64,000 nt of DNA from Tenebrio molitor. Taxonomy: Eukaryota; Arthropoda; Insecta; Coleoptera; Tenebrionidae. Below, in pieces: positions 23,158 through 34,362 of this stretch. Within the stretch, counting starts at the first letter, position 1; the number at the start of each line of letters is the position of its first letter. A program made the translations under genes and the position numbers. The stretch is from the NCBI RefSeq assembly GCF_963966145.1, contig NC_091046.1:35526001-35590000 (forward strand). The letters are read 5' to 3'. The notes below the pieces were generated by a model. The model did not search any database. It had not been told where the DNA came from and saw nothing but the letters and a program-made list of their open reading frames with translations.

Positions 23158-23726
23158 TAATACAATTATTGAAATCACGCGCCTTATAATAAAACTGTAA
23201 CTTTAACAGTCGAACAAATTATAAATCCTAAACGCGATATACAAATTAAATGAATTTGATGGAAACTATTCACCCGTCGAAATAATGAGTCGTGACAATG
23301 GAAATTTGACAATAGTTAATTACAAACGCTCAATTAGTTCGACGGAGTGACAAAATACAACCGAAGACTTTGAGAAGCCACGGCCTGTAGAAAATGGGGT
23401 GTCACCACTGCTCCGGACTTGCTGGTGGGTAGATCCGGCACCTTCCGGTGAGTCCGGGGACGACCTGGACTGACAGGACCCGCGAGATCCTGATCCGCAA
23501 AAGCGTTCGGTCTGGAACCTTCCGTAGTGAAGTCCGTGTTCCGCTTGGCGATGTGGACGGTGGTACTTAGACGAATCGTCTCCAACGGCCCTCGTGAACT
23601 CCACTACGTCGCCTCGTCGGCCCTGCAAATTCCCTCGATCACTGTCCCCTTGACTCTCCCCAGGCACTCACAACACCACCGGCAAAAGGTCGTGAAAAAA
23701 ATCCCGTTCCGTCTCTGGTTCCCCCG

Positions 23727-23814
23727 ATTTATAGCTTCCACCCCCTCTATGCGCAGATTTTTCGGCGGAAGTCCGAGTACGTTTCCGTCGCGATGGATTC
23801 TAGAACATTCTAGA
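23727..23814 (-). promoter_or_regulatory. Heat-shock element and TATA box of the solo LTR
   Basis: Positions 23798-23814 read TTCTAGAACATTCTAGA, alternating TTC/GAA units at the 2-base spacing of a canonical heat-shock element. On the minus strand a TATAAAT box follows about 65 bases on (23727-23733). The order, HSE then TATA, is that of an inducible insect promoter. Function is inferred from the motif only. Confidence 0.6.
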
Positions 23815-23862
23815 CAATCGCGAAGATTTACAATCGCGCGACGATTTAAATCGTAACAGTAC

Positions 23863-25090
23863 CTACGGTGAAATACAGTTTCAGTTGCCTGTACACAAAA
23901 TCTACATAGTTATAAAAACGTCAACAAGAAAAGTTTGGTTATGTTAATGGAGTTAATTCTTTTCTTTCCAAACAATAATTAACAATACCGTGCTTCTCTC
24001 TGGCCGTTAACAGTATTCTTTTATGTTTCATATCTTTTTCTTGTTCATTTCAAGTAATACTTTGAATGAAAGAAAGCGAATTTATTAAACTTTACTTCAA
24101 ATTTGAAGTTTAAAATTTTTGCGCCACCGTTAAAGTAAAAATTACTAGTCTCAGAACGGCAGTGCGGCAACTTGCAAACACTTTGACAGTGCGGGAGTAA
24201 ATGGATAGTAAGTGTGAACTGTTTGAGATGGAAAAATTAATTTTATTTTTAAATGGTACAACTGGAGTGGATAACTTAAGTTGACAGGTTGTCACTTCTA
24301 GCCACATTATTGATGTAAAGTTCATTCAAAAATCAAATAACCACCAACGTCGCATTTTCCTCGATAATTACTATCGGCAACGCTGTTTAGTGTAAAATTT
24401 GGTGATAATTGTAATTTTGAGGTTAAGTGTTTATAAAATGTCTTGATTTTCTGGGCATGTTTAAGTAAAAATAATAAGAATCAATAAATAAATGAAACGT
24501 GCTGCTAATAAAACAATATGAACGAAATTCAAAGCAATTAAATTTTATTTTGAATCAAATAAATGTCATAATTTATAGTTACCAACATAGTATGAAAAAA
24601 TATCTACCTAGGGTTTTTTTAATTTTACCAACCTAAAGCAACAGGTGGTGGTTTTTTGATTTTTGAATGGACTTTAGGTACAGTTGGATTAAAAAAAGGG
24701 ACACGAAAAAAAAATTGACACAATTTTTTGGTTTTTTAGTGGTGTGAAACGTTCTTACAAGAGATATTTTAAGCTTATGGTCAAAATTCAATGACATAAA
24801 AATTATTTGATAGGTATTGTCACGTTGATAATAATTAATTGACAAATGGAGAAAACACGGCCTCCTAGATTCATAAGAGACTCGTCTCTTATCCGGCCTG
24901 TCGCATTCGATAAATGTCTGTTTTTGAAAATTCCCCATAGATAAAATAAGAACATATAGAACGCAAACTTCCTATACATTTTTTGGGCCCAAAGCGTTTA
25001 CCGCCATCTATTATCCTGGTGACGGTGCAAAATCACAGCCTACTGGATGAGTTTACCTTTCCTTTGATTTTTTATTGACTGTAATTACAC
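23863..25090. other. Intergenic region, nothing recognised
   Basis: AT-rich with no convincing gene. Around 24177-24212 the words CACTGTCA, CTCCCGC and ACTATCC (on the minus strand) mirror 17485-17525, so this region and the left flank of the solo LTR may be the two ends of one larger, older element. The stretch around 24670 (GGTACAGTTGG) repeats the left end of the element at 25336. Confidence 0.4.
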
Positions 25091-25295
25091 GAGAGGTCTT
25101 TTTTATCCGGATAAAATTATTTTTTTTACGATAATTTGGTTGTTTGGTAAATTGACGACACAAACCACCTGATAAAAAAACGAGTCCGAAGGATGAGTTT
25201 TTTTATCTGGTGGTTTGTGGAGTCAATTTACCAAAAAGAAATCAAATTAGAGTTTAAAAAATGAAATTTTATCCTGGACGAAAAAAACCTCGAGC
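25091..25295. repeat. Foldback repeat
   Basis: Inverted arms of about 95 bp share TTGGTAAATTGAC, CACAAACCACC and GATAAAAAAAC, with the centre near 25191. The divergence between arms is modest. Confidence 0.75.
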
Positions 25296-25335
25296 ATAAT
25301 TCGATGAGATAATTTAATGAATAATAATAGGTACA

Positions 25336-25575
25336 GTTGGCTTCAAAAAAAACGGGAAATGAAATTTGACCTAATGTGAATTGGAAATTTAATTTGTCAA
25401 TTTATGTCAATTTGTGTCTGTTTGACAGTAGTATTTGTATTTGCATAACAGACATTTCTGACACATAAGTGTAGTTTTTTAACCTAAATTCTAAAAGACC
25501 GTTCCAAACTATAAAAATTTAATAAAATCTGACAGAACTTTTTCTGACAGTTTCCGTCTTTTTTTGAAGCCAACC
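25336..25575. repeat. Short MITE, GTTGGCTTCAAAAAAA ends
   Basis: A 240-bp element with inverted ends GTTGGCTTCAAAAAAAACGG and a near-complement on the right (GACGG variant). A related end occurs near 24675. It is non-coding. Confidence 0.65.
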
Positions 25576-25777
25576 GCAGGTAATTATGAAAAATTGAATT
25601 TATTACAAGCTGTGTCAATGTTTAAGATTGTTGGTTTGTTATCATAACAACATAAACATTAATTATTTTACCAATAATTTCATCTTCAATTTTATTTTTA
25701 AGTGAACGAAAAATTAACATTAGGTACTTAAATTTTGCTTTTAATATTATCGGCCGAAGTTATGTTACTCAATCTTA

Positions 25778-26700
25778 ACCCTCCACCACCCGGCGGCACG
25801 GCAATTTTGCCGGAGTACATACACTATTACGGATAATACTATCAAGTAATAGTGCAGTGCTTATCAACATAATTACCGGCGTCTCGCCTCCACATTTTGA
25901 CTTTTTTGTGTTTTATGTTCTGTGTCAATGTTAAGGAATTTCCCCACGATATGACATGAGTATAATAATATACCTTTTTGAATTTCAACGACCAATGTGT
26001 TCTCTAAGTCCAAAATTTTTAAATTTTTAAAAAGAGATTGCGGTACTATTCCCGTTGCTGAAATTATAAGTGGTAAAATCGAAATTTTTTCTAAACACCA
26101 AAGATTTCTCATAACAACGGTGAGTTCTAAATATTTATTAATTTTTGTGTTATATGTCTGTGTTATATTGTGTCAATTTGGAACAGCTATATCCTAAAGA
26201 TATGCTTGCTTTTGTTGTTTATTTAAAATAATAATGTTTGGTCTGTTATGCTGAATATAAATGTCAGTTAAAACTGTTCAATCAAAATATAATTTGTAAT
26301 TGTCATTTTCCAAACAACTTTCTGGTTTATAAATATAATGTGGTTGTGTATCCTTTAATAAGTTGAATTTAACTGCTAAATTCATGTCTATAATTTTAAC
26401 GAATATACATATAATGACGTTTCTTATATTCGCTTTGAGCCAAAACGGTGCAAGAAGAAATGATGTGTTCAATGGTTTCCCCTTCAGTTCTGCAAATCCT
26501 ACATTTATGAATGATCGATTGCAAACCGCATATGTGTTTTTTATAATTTCTTGTATTTATAACACGATCTTGTATTGCAAATATAAAACCCTCAGTCTCA
26601 GGGTGAATATTTGATTTTTTAAGCCATGCATGAGAAGCCTGAATATTAATTTCTAGTTATTCCAGTTCTTTAAAATATCTCCCACGTAAAAGACTTCTGT
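25778..26700 (-). mobile_element. 5'-truncated LINE copy (C-terminal half of ORF2), degenerate
   Basis: On the minus strand, fragments in order match the C-terminal part of an insect non-LTR retrotransposon ORF2: SPETEGFIFAIQDRVINTRN, ICGLQSII, VIICIFVKIIDMNLAVKFN, KPESCLENDNYKLYFD, DIAVPN, and LEKISILPLIISATGIVP ending EARRR. Several frameshifts and stops separate them. The same 3' end as the 15.3-kb copy follows, with the CGGCAAAATTGCCG palindrome. The clade was not assigned with certainty. Confidence 0.8.
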
Positions 26701-26766
26701 TTTATATTTGCTATAGTGTCAGGTATGTTTGGCTCAACAATATCGAAATTATATTATCACTTATAA

Positions 26767-26921
26767 TATCCCTAGTGCATTGATTATTTCCGGAAATTTT
26801 TTCGAATGCATTTCTAAAACGTATTAATTAGCCCGAGTGGAACACGAGGGCTAATTACGTTTTGGAAATGCATGAGAATAAAATTTCCGGATATTAATCA
26901 ATGCACGAGGGCATATTCGGT
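26767..26921. repeat. Foldback repeat
   Basis: Arms of about 70 bp around position 26846. The left arm has TGCATTGATTATTTCCGG and AATTAGCCC, and the right arm has GGGCTAATT and CCGGATATTAATCAATGCA. The local CGAG/CTCG words recall the palindrome at 8706-8890. Confidence 0.7.
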
Positions 26922-26972
26922 AAGAAAATCGCAACGACACGGACATTATGCTTCTTAAATTATAAATTTTTA

Positions 26973-27192
26973 AATCGTACGACACTCATTAAAGACCAAT
27001 AGAAAAATTAGTTCACGAGCCATAACCAAGACAACAACAAAATAAATGATTTTGATTGGCTGAAAAAATTTCCACTTATTAATCACAGTTAGGTTGGTCT
27101 ACCTACAAAAAATTTCCAAGAAATTTTTTTGTTGCCATGGTTATGGCTCGTGAACTAATTTTTCTATTGGTCATTAATGAGTGTCGTACGAT
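26973..27192. repeat. Foldback MITE, AATCGTACGACACTCATTA ends
   Basis: About 220 bp with inverted arms of roughly 65 bp containing GACCAATAGAAAAATTAG and TTCACGAGCCATAACCA. The arms are almost perfect, suggesting a fairly recent copy. It ends 45 bases before the reading frame at 27238. Confidence 0.85.
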
Positions 27193-27237
27193 TTTCATTT
27201 AAATGTAATATAATTTTGAAAATATTATGAATCTTAT

Positions 27238-27692
27238 TAACATTTTTTACTTTAGAACCAAACGGACTATCTCGTGATGACGGAAAACGCCCTGATGGGA
27301 TGACTTTAGTACCGTGGAATAAAGGTCAACCTTTGGTTTGGGACGTTACTGTCGTAGATACACTTGCAGACAGTTTCGTATTGAAAACATCTGAAGTCTC
27401 AGGTTTTGCCGCTGAAATGGCTTGCAAACGCAAACATAACAAATATCGTTCAATTATTTCGTCAAACTACATATTTAAAGGTTTAGCCTTTGAAACCTTA
27501 GGCCCTTGGTGCAAAGAAACAATAGATTTCATTAATGTCATCGGAGACCGACTTATCGCGGAATCAGGGGATTCAAAATCTAAGAAATTCCTTTTTGAGA
27601 GGATTTCCCTTGCCATTCAACGTGGAAACGCTGCAAGCATTCGGGGCACTTTTCCAGATTCCGCATTATTATCGGAAATTTTCGCATTGTAA
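27238..27692 (+). CDS. Unassigned ORF fragment of retroelement-associated type (EPNGLSRDDGKRPDGMTLVPW family)
   Basis: A clean frame of about 150 codons opens at or before 27256 and ends in TAA at 27692. It runs through EPNGLSRDDGKRPDGMTLVP, the WDVTVVDTLADSF block, KRKHNKYRS, GPWCKETIDFINVIGDRL and LAIQRGNAASIRGTFP. Similar proteins recur in invertebrate genomes beside reverse transcriptases; I cannot name the element. The pattern RPDG...VWDVT resembles the acidic core of PD-(D/E)XK nucleases, so a restriction-like nuclease tail is possible (inference). A good splice acceptor, TTTTTTACTTTAG, lies just before it at 27245-27257. No partner domain is visible upstream, where a MITE sits. Confidence 0.5.
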
Positions 27693-27990
27693 ATTAAAAA
27701 TGTTATTTTATGTTAAATTTTTTACAAACTCTAAAAAACTCACCCTAGCCACTTTCTGCTAAATTTTAGTATAAATCCAAAAATCCTTCCAATGTTTTCA
27801 TTCAATTTTTTTTTTATGGAAGGAGGTGCTGTTTTTTTAATCCAAAAATTTTTCCACTCGTGAAATACCCTGTATAACACAAAAATCTAGTCTGCACTTG
27901 TCACAGTGTCACATTGCTTATATTGAGCACAATTTGTGATTTTGATGTTTTAAAAATGTCAAATCTTATACACACGAAATTTTTAAAAAC

Positions 27991-30477
27991 ATGATAGACA
28001 CTCGATCTATAACGGATCAAGGAACGACAAGGTTAGTGCCCAATTATAAATAAATTGTTGTTACTATAGACTGTCGAGTTTTAGACCATTCCTTTTGGTT
28101 CGTGGAACTGATGTAACCGGACATAAGAAGCCCACGAAGTAAATATATTTACAAATTCTGTTTTTAATTTTAAATTGGAATTTTTATACAGTTATTTTGA
28201 AACTCTTGTACATGCGGTAAAGGCATATGTGGGATCAGGAATTTTCGCAATGGGATTCGCTTTCAGTAACAGTGGAATGCTTCTGGGACCAGTTACGATG
28301 TTAGTTATTGCTTTGATGAATTTACATTGCCAACACCTTCTTGTATCAGTAAATAAAAATGTAATATATTTTCTTATAACTGTTTGGTTTGCAGATTAAG
28401 GCATGTGTTAAAATAACTGATGAAGAACCCGTTGAGGTGTTACCTAGTTTTGCAGAAACGGTGCAATATACATTTGAAGACAGCAAATTGGAATGGTTGC
28501 AAAAACATTCCAAGGGATTTGGCATATTGACGGACGTGTTTCTTATTCTGGCAGAATATGGATTCTGTGTTGTTTATTTTATATTTGTCTCTAGACATCT
28601 TGGAGAGGTAGTAATTACTTTATAAAATTACTTTTATATTTTTAAACGTTTAGATACCAAAATAGTAGAGGAACTAATCCAGTTACAGAATATGCTCCTA
28701 TTACGCAATTGCGATATATCTAAGAGAATAGGCAAGAGTTGTTTCTAAAAATTTTCCTCAATAGTCCCTCCGCATATGCAGCGACCAGTGTATCCTAATG
28801 GGTAAATCCCATGATTGTAGAGAGAAGAACATTTCTCGCGTTTTGATTAACAAATAAAATTTTCGGGAGTTCGTACATTAGCTTATATCGAGCGATCAAA
28901 GTAATTTGTAATCGAGTCATCCATGGATTTGAATCCGTATGTCTTTTGCAATGATCTATCGAGATCTAACCTGTGTTTCAAGCTGTCCTGTATTTATTGG
29001 AGCGTGGAGTTCAAGTAACGACATACGACTTCGGATTCATGGATAACTCGATTACAAATTAATTTGCTCGTTCGTTACATACTTTTATGTTTACAATAAT
29101 ATCTTATGTTTATAACCCATTGTCGAAAGTTTTAAAATTTATGTTTTTAGTTTTTTTTTTAATTTAATCTATTTAGAATATATAATTATTACATTTTTAG
29201 GTTAGATCTCGACATATCAATCGCAAAAGACATATTCAAATCCATCGATGACTCGATTACAAATTAATTTAATAGCTCGATTGAAATAATTCATGCTTTG
29301 AAAAATTATAATGTAAGAAATTAACAAATTGATTTTTTATATTTTCATTTGCGTTTTATTTTGTATTCCATAAGCAGATCATCCTCCCTACATAAGTATA
29401 CAATTGTTGCCATTTAAAATATGATCTCTTCATTTTACAGATATCAGCTGCTCATGGATGGGATCCAGGTTATCGAGTAATACTTGCCATAATCTTAATA
29501 CCTATGTTGCTTACTACACTTTTGGGAAGTTTAAAATTACTAATGCCAGTGTCACTAATCGCCAACGTAATAATGTGGATAGGAATCGTCCTGATCTTGT
29601 ATTTTTCACTCTTAAACTTACCACCCATAAGTGACAGAGATTTGATATCTCGTGTAGAACGAATTCCTTTATTTTTTGGTATAGTTTTCTTCGCCTTTGA
29701 AGGAATAACATTTGTTAAGTAGTGTGTCAGTATTCCGCCATCATCTGATTGTTTGAGTTGTAGATTATACCGCTACGGATGGAAATGAAAAATCCTGATT
29801 CTTTCACATCTCGCTGGGGTATTCTCAATACCACCATGATAATCGTGATCACCCTGTATTTACTTGTGGGTTTCCTCACTTACTGGCAGTGGGGAGACGA
29901 AGTGCAAGGAAGCGCTTTCTTAAATATGCCTCAATCAGAACCGTATAAATTTTGCTGTGCTAAAAAGTCAAAAAAACAACCAAATAGTTTCTAGATTATC
30001 TCAAGCTACCAAAATTCTTATATCTCTCGGAGTAATGCTGACGTATGCTCTTCACATGTACATCCCTTTTGAAATTGCGTACCCAAGATTTTACAGGAAA
30101 TGGGGACCGTTTAATCACCCCACAGTGATAATATACGTATATCGATCAGTTGCAGTCCTCATAACGTGTACACTTTTCAAAGTAAATGTTGAAACTTGAA
30201 ATTTAATTAATTTAACTTACTTTTAGACGGAGTCGCTAACATCAGTTCCAATTTAGGAACGTTTATTTCACTAGTAGGAGCTTTAACTGGGGCCGTATTG
30301 GCTATGCTCTTACCTGCAATTTTAGAACTTGTGATGCTTTACGGTGAGCTGACGTATTTCGTCATTATCAAAGACGTTTTCTTAATCACAGTTGCGTTTG
30401 CATCCGCAATAACTGGAACAATTTTATCTATAATGGACATCTTGAAGGATAACACTGAAAAAAGCCAAGAAAAATGA
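27991..30477 (+). CDS. Transporter C: PAT/SLC36-type amino-acid transporter, complete
   Basis: Exons 27991-28031, 28085-28138, 28192-28342, 28395-28607, 29441-29713, 29764-29942, 29995-30167 and 30227-30477 join to 444 residues ending in TGA. TM1 has AYVGSGIFAMGFAFSNSG. TM3 is EYGFCVVYFIFVSRHLGE, the TM6 junction AFEGITFIIPLRMEMKNP, TM8 YALHMYIPFEIAYPRFYR, and the tail ends EKSQEK. Intron 4 is long (833 nt) and contains a palindromic element. Exon 3 could also end 6 bases later at TCA|GTAAAT, a stronger donor that would add Val-Ser in frame. The upstream 120 bases resemble those of B and E (see findings). Confidence 0.9.
28880..29290. repeat. Foldback repeat in intron 4 of transporter C
   Basis: Arms of about 90 bp share TTTGTAATCGAGTCATC, TGGATTTGAAT, TGTCTTTTGC and CGAGATCTAACCT in opposite orientation. 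A third, partial copy (GGATTCATGGATAACTCG) lies between them at about 29034. The matching introns of D and E lack this element. Confidence 0.7.
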
Positions 30478-30884
30478 TTCAAACTGTTTAATATACCTAT
30501 AGACATTAAAATCGAACACTTTGTATTGTGTTGCGAATAACAAGCACTCAAAAAGCAAGAACTAGTTTTTATTTATTCAGAAACTGTACGTATTTATGCT
30601 GACAATGTACCAGTATTTGTATCTATATGTTATGGGAAATGTGATTAACCAGCCATTATGAATAATAACCGGAGAGTATACATAATACCCAACAAGATTG
30701 GTTATTAAATTATAATTAAAATCTTGCAATTTATTAAATTTGCTATTATTTATAATCTCCAGTACTTATTGCTAAATTTAACAAGCAGTTGTAGAGTCAC
30801 ATCTTCCAAAAAGTCTTTATTGTTTTAAACAAAAAGATAAACGAACCAAACATCATAATATTTTAAAGTGATAAAAAAACATAA

Positions 30885-31460
30885 TTTATTGTACTTAGCA
30901 AGATGAACTGCTATGCCATTTTGAGTTACATAGTTTATTATTATTTTTTCGACTACATTTCTTTGATGTACATTTACCCTTACAAAAGCATCTTTTATAC
31001 CCTTGTCCACCACATACGAGTGGGGATGATTTCCTTATATACTCCCGCAAAGAGATTTTTACGTCAGGAACTTCCTCAAGTCGTAATATTTTTCTTCGCA
31101 AATAATAAATTCTTGAATTTTCCGTGTTTAGTTCCCAATTCAAAAAATTGATCTTCTTGCAGAGCTATTATGACAGCCAAACAAATTCCTTGAATCATTT
31201 CCAGCTCGATCAACGTCTGGAATGCGTACTCTGACATCGGGAAATTTTTCCACGCACAATTTTTTTCATTTTTGCCACTTGTATTTCAAGATTTGCCTGG
31301 CCATTTTTCGTTTTTCTAATTTGTATAAGTGATTTTTGATCCTACAACCGGGTAAACCACTAATTCCATCTTTGTCCTTGAATTTTAGTTGGATCTCTTC
31401 CTCATTTTCTTCTCTTGTATTCGAGTTACTGTCGTTATTTTGAAAAATTTCTATCATGTC
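30885..31460 (-). mobile_element. Degenerate fragment of an integrase-type DNA transposon (Ginger/KRBA2-like C-terminus)
   Basis: Minus-strand pieces in different frames read RIPDVDRAGNDSRNLFG, then a stretch ending LEEVPDVKISLREYI, then GGQGYKRCFCKGKCTSKKC and LCNSKWHSSSSC. The order of an IPDVDR-type motif followed by a cysteine-rich C-terminus is what I know from Ginger-type integrase elements and the related host protein KRBA2. Stops and frameshifts show it is dead. The family assignment is from memory and only moderately sure. Confidence 0.5.
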
Positions 31461-31700
31461 GATATTTTCTGTATTGATATTACCATCTCCTCCATTATTC
31501 TTATTTATGCAGGGTGTTTTTTATACAGTGCTACTGAATGATAGGTATTGTAAGAAAGCAAACGTGTATTAACGATAAGTTTGCTGATTAACAACAGCTA
31601 TGACAGTATTACCAGGTATGCTTGACCACAGTCGTTACGATCCGTCACTGTCGTCAGCGTATAATTGTCAATTGTGTATTTTTAAATTTAGAATTTCTAA

Positions 31701-32085
31701 ATGGTTTACACAAACTGCAAATTAACCGATATGGTGTTGATGTATGAAAAAACGGATGGAAACGGTCGTGAAGCACAGCGTCTGTACAGTGAAGCATTTC
31801 CTGAAAGTAGAGTACCTAACCACCACAAATTTGCTGTTATTGTGCATCATCTTAGGGAAAAGGGCGAATATCGTCCCCGCACAAACGATCGTGGCCGACA
31901 GAGGACTGCAAGGACATTAGATGCCGAACCTGAAATTTAAAATATTGTGGAGGAAAATTCTGCGTCTTATAGAGTTGTTGTTTCTTCATTTATTGTGTGG
32001 AGAACATTGAAGGAACAAGGACTTCATCCACAACACGTGCAACGTGTACAGGCACTAAAAGAAGAAGATTTGCCCCGTAATATAC
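31701..32085 (+). pseudogene. Transposase remnant, N-terminal helix-turn-helix (mariner-like, DUF4817 type)
   Basis: The frame starts MVYTNCKLTDMVLMYEKTDG and runs through REAQRLYSEAFPESRVPNHH and RTNDRGRQRTARTLDAEPEI to a stop at 31938. It continues beyond the stop with FIVWRTLKEQGLHPQHVQRV and DLPRN. This is the DNA-binding N-terminus typical of a large class of insect mariner-like transposases. The catalytic part is absent; the next element begins at about 32088. Confidence 0.75.
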
Positions 32086-32539
32086 AGAGTGTTTCTGAAA
32101 TACGTGTGTTAATTTTAACCAGTGAAAGAACTCACCAATTTATGAAACTTTTCTCTATAACATTTTGTAAAATTCGTAAAAGTAGTCCCAAGATTTTTTG
32201 CCCCACAATTTTTACCAAACGAATCGTTTTGTATGATTAACTAGTTTCTATTTTTTGTAACCATGAGAATCTAAATTTTGATTATTTATTTTTTGAAGTG
32301 AAAACTTCTTTAGGCGCACTACATACATTTTATTCCCGGGGAGTGAATTAGTTTCATGCGACACGGTAAAATCGTAACGCAGATGAGCGCAAATCGTCCG
32401 CAGAACGGTTTTTTGCGGAGTGAGCGAAAAACAATCAACTGTGCGTCACTTGTCAGTTTTCAATTTTCAGTGATAATTGTGTTGTGATCTGACTGACCTC
32501 AGTGCAGAGCTGCAAGAGTAATTGTATATACCTATATAC

Positions 32540-33382
32540 ACAGGATATTTCTCGAGTGATAATGAGCCTGACGTAATTTAAAATGCAACCCACACTATAC
32601 AGGGTCTCCCAGAACTGGCGGACCAAAATAACACGGTGAAATCATTATCTTCTGGCAATAATAGGAAAAATATTTAAAAAAATCCATCCTCATTGGATTT
32701 TAAAATAAGAACGTTTTTAATTGACTAATCGCGTGTAGATATAAAATTACCTTAAAAAATTATATTGGTAACTATCGAAACAAATTTGATTGTTGCAAAG
32801 ACATTATAATTGAATATTATGTCATAATAAATTATTTCTGACAATTCTGACAAGTCATTAAAAACGCGTAATGTTTACCGCTTCAGAATATTTTGATATG
32901 CTTGTCTTATATGGACAGTGTGATGAGAGTGCCACAGTTGCTCCTTAGGAGTACGCAGTTCGTTTTCCCAATAGGGAACATCCTAGCAGAAATACTATAA
33001 CCTGAAAAATACTATAACCTAAAAACGTCCGTCATTGCACAAACAATGCGGATACCCAACAATGCATATGCATCATTTGAAATGCATCCATAGTTACAAA
33101 TAAAGCAGGAAAACTAATTAATAGGTAACTTAACATCAACAACAGCATTGGTCAGTTTAAATTGCTTCTTTCCTAATCATTATTTAAGATAGATTTTTTT
33201 GAACATTTTTCCTATTATTCCCAGAAGATGATGAATTCACCGTATTATTTTGGTCCGCCAGTGCTGGGAGACCCTGTATTTCCGAAAAAAGCTGGCTACT
33301 GAAATTAAAATGTCCGGATTTTTTTGAAAATGCATTGTGAGTTGAATTTATTATTCCGTCAGGCTCATTCTCCTGAAATACC
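32540..33382. repeat. Element with CAGGRTATTTC ends, holding another element
   Basis: The left end ACAGGATATTTC...AATGAGCCTGACG is mirrored at the right by CGTCAGGCTCATT...GAAATACCCTGTA. The element at 32599-33278 sits inside it. It is non-coding. Confidence 0.65.
32602..33275. repeat. MITE with CAGGGTCTCCCAG ends
   Basis: The left end CAGGGTCTCCCAGAACTGGC and right end (complement CAGGGTCTCCCAGCACTGGC) are flanked by TA. Inner arms share GGACCAAAATAA, CACGGTGAA and CTTCTGG. It inserted inside the 32540-33382 element. Confidence 0.8.
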
Positions 33383-34362
33383 CTGTATAGTTTTATACAT
33401 ATAATATAAACGATAAAGACACGACAAATATTGTAAGTTTACAGATGGATGTAGGATTTAATACGTAATTCTCAATTATATGGCTTCAACAAAATTTGAA
33501 GAGGAAAATGGACAAATTATCATAATACAGGGTATTGGTATTGCTATGAAAACTTGTGTTGTGTTCAATGTCATCGTCAAGAAAATAAAACTTAAACATC
33601 CAAACCTAACCTCACAAATTTTGCTAGAGTGTACCTTTAAAAGCCGACGTATTTGCAGTTTCTATTGAAAAATACAGATAAAAAATCTGTATAACATAAA
33701 AATGTTTATTTAAAAACAGCATTGGATTTAAATAATATTAATTATTTATACCTTGCTCCTTATTCCTCCAAGTCATCCATAATGATACATTTTTTATAGA
33801 ATAGGTACATATTACTTAAAATTAGTAACGAGCATCATAGAAGTTTTCACTTCTGTCGTGGGGTCTTAAGCACCCACTCTTTTCTTTCTATAACAATGTT
33901 TCTATCACAACAGAAAATTTTCGCCCTTCCCCATAGGCAGGTATACCGGGACGTTTTTTTAACATTGAACATACAGGGTTATTATAAATGTTTGTAGTCC
34001 AAGTAGGTCATGAATTTGTGCCGCCTTGTTTCGATTCTGCACTGTATCTAGTGGGATATTGGTATGAGTGAGCTCCTGACCAACTGAAACGGTAAAAGTC
34101 GTTGTTAATGTCAAATCACTTGATTACCGCATTTTTTTCCTTCGAATCAAAATAAGTCTTTAGTAAAAGTTAAGAGTAAGAGTGTTAAGACCACAGACGA
34201 CGACGATGAGTATACAACAGTGATCAAGGTTAGGTTAGTAAAATTCTGTAAGTTTCAAGTAAATTTATTTTCAGGTTAACTGTTCTCTTCCAAATTCTCT
34301 CTTCTAATTATCAGTTTCTCCTAAACACATTTTTTAGAATAAAAAGGATTTTTAGGATTGCA

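Larger units (their letters stand above)
17558..23858 (-). mobile_element. Solo LTR of a gypsy-like retrotransposon, split by later insertions
   Basis: Ends are TGTTACG at 17558 and CGTAACA at 23858, flanked by the 4-bp duplication GTAC (17554-17557 and 23859-23862). Removing the copia element (18151-22779 plus one ATAAT) and the MITE (22841-23157) leaves about 1.35 kb. This is GC-richer than the surroundings, with no gag-pol frame. TG...CA-type ends and a short duplication fit a solo LTR. The strand is assigned from a heat-shock element followed by a TATA box that read on the minus strand near its start. Short open frames in 23320-23856 are products of this LTR, not genes. Confidence 0.7.

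Noticed and set aside
23320..23856. Open frames on both strands in GC-rich sequence
   Set aside because: The region is part of the solo LTR; the frames overlap each other and match nothing.
31940..32240. 97-codon frame as a continuation of a functional gene
   Set aside because: It follows an in-frame stop of a transposase remnant and runs into the terminal repeat of the next element at about 32088.
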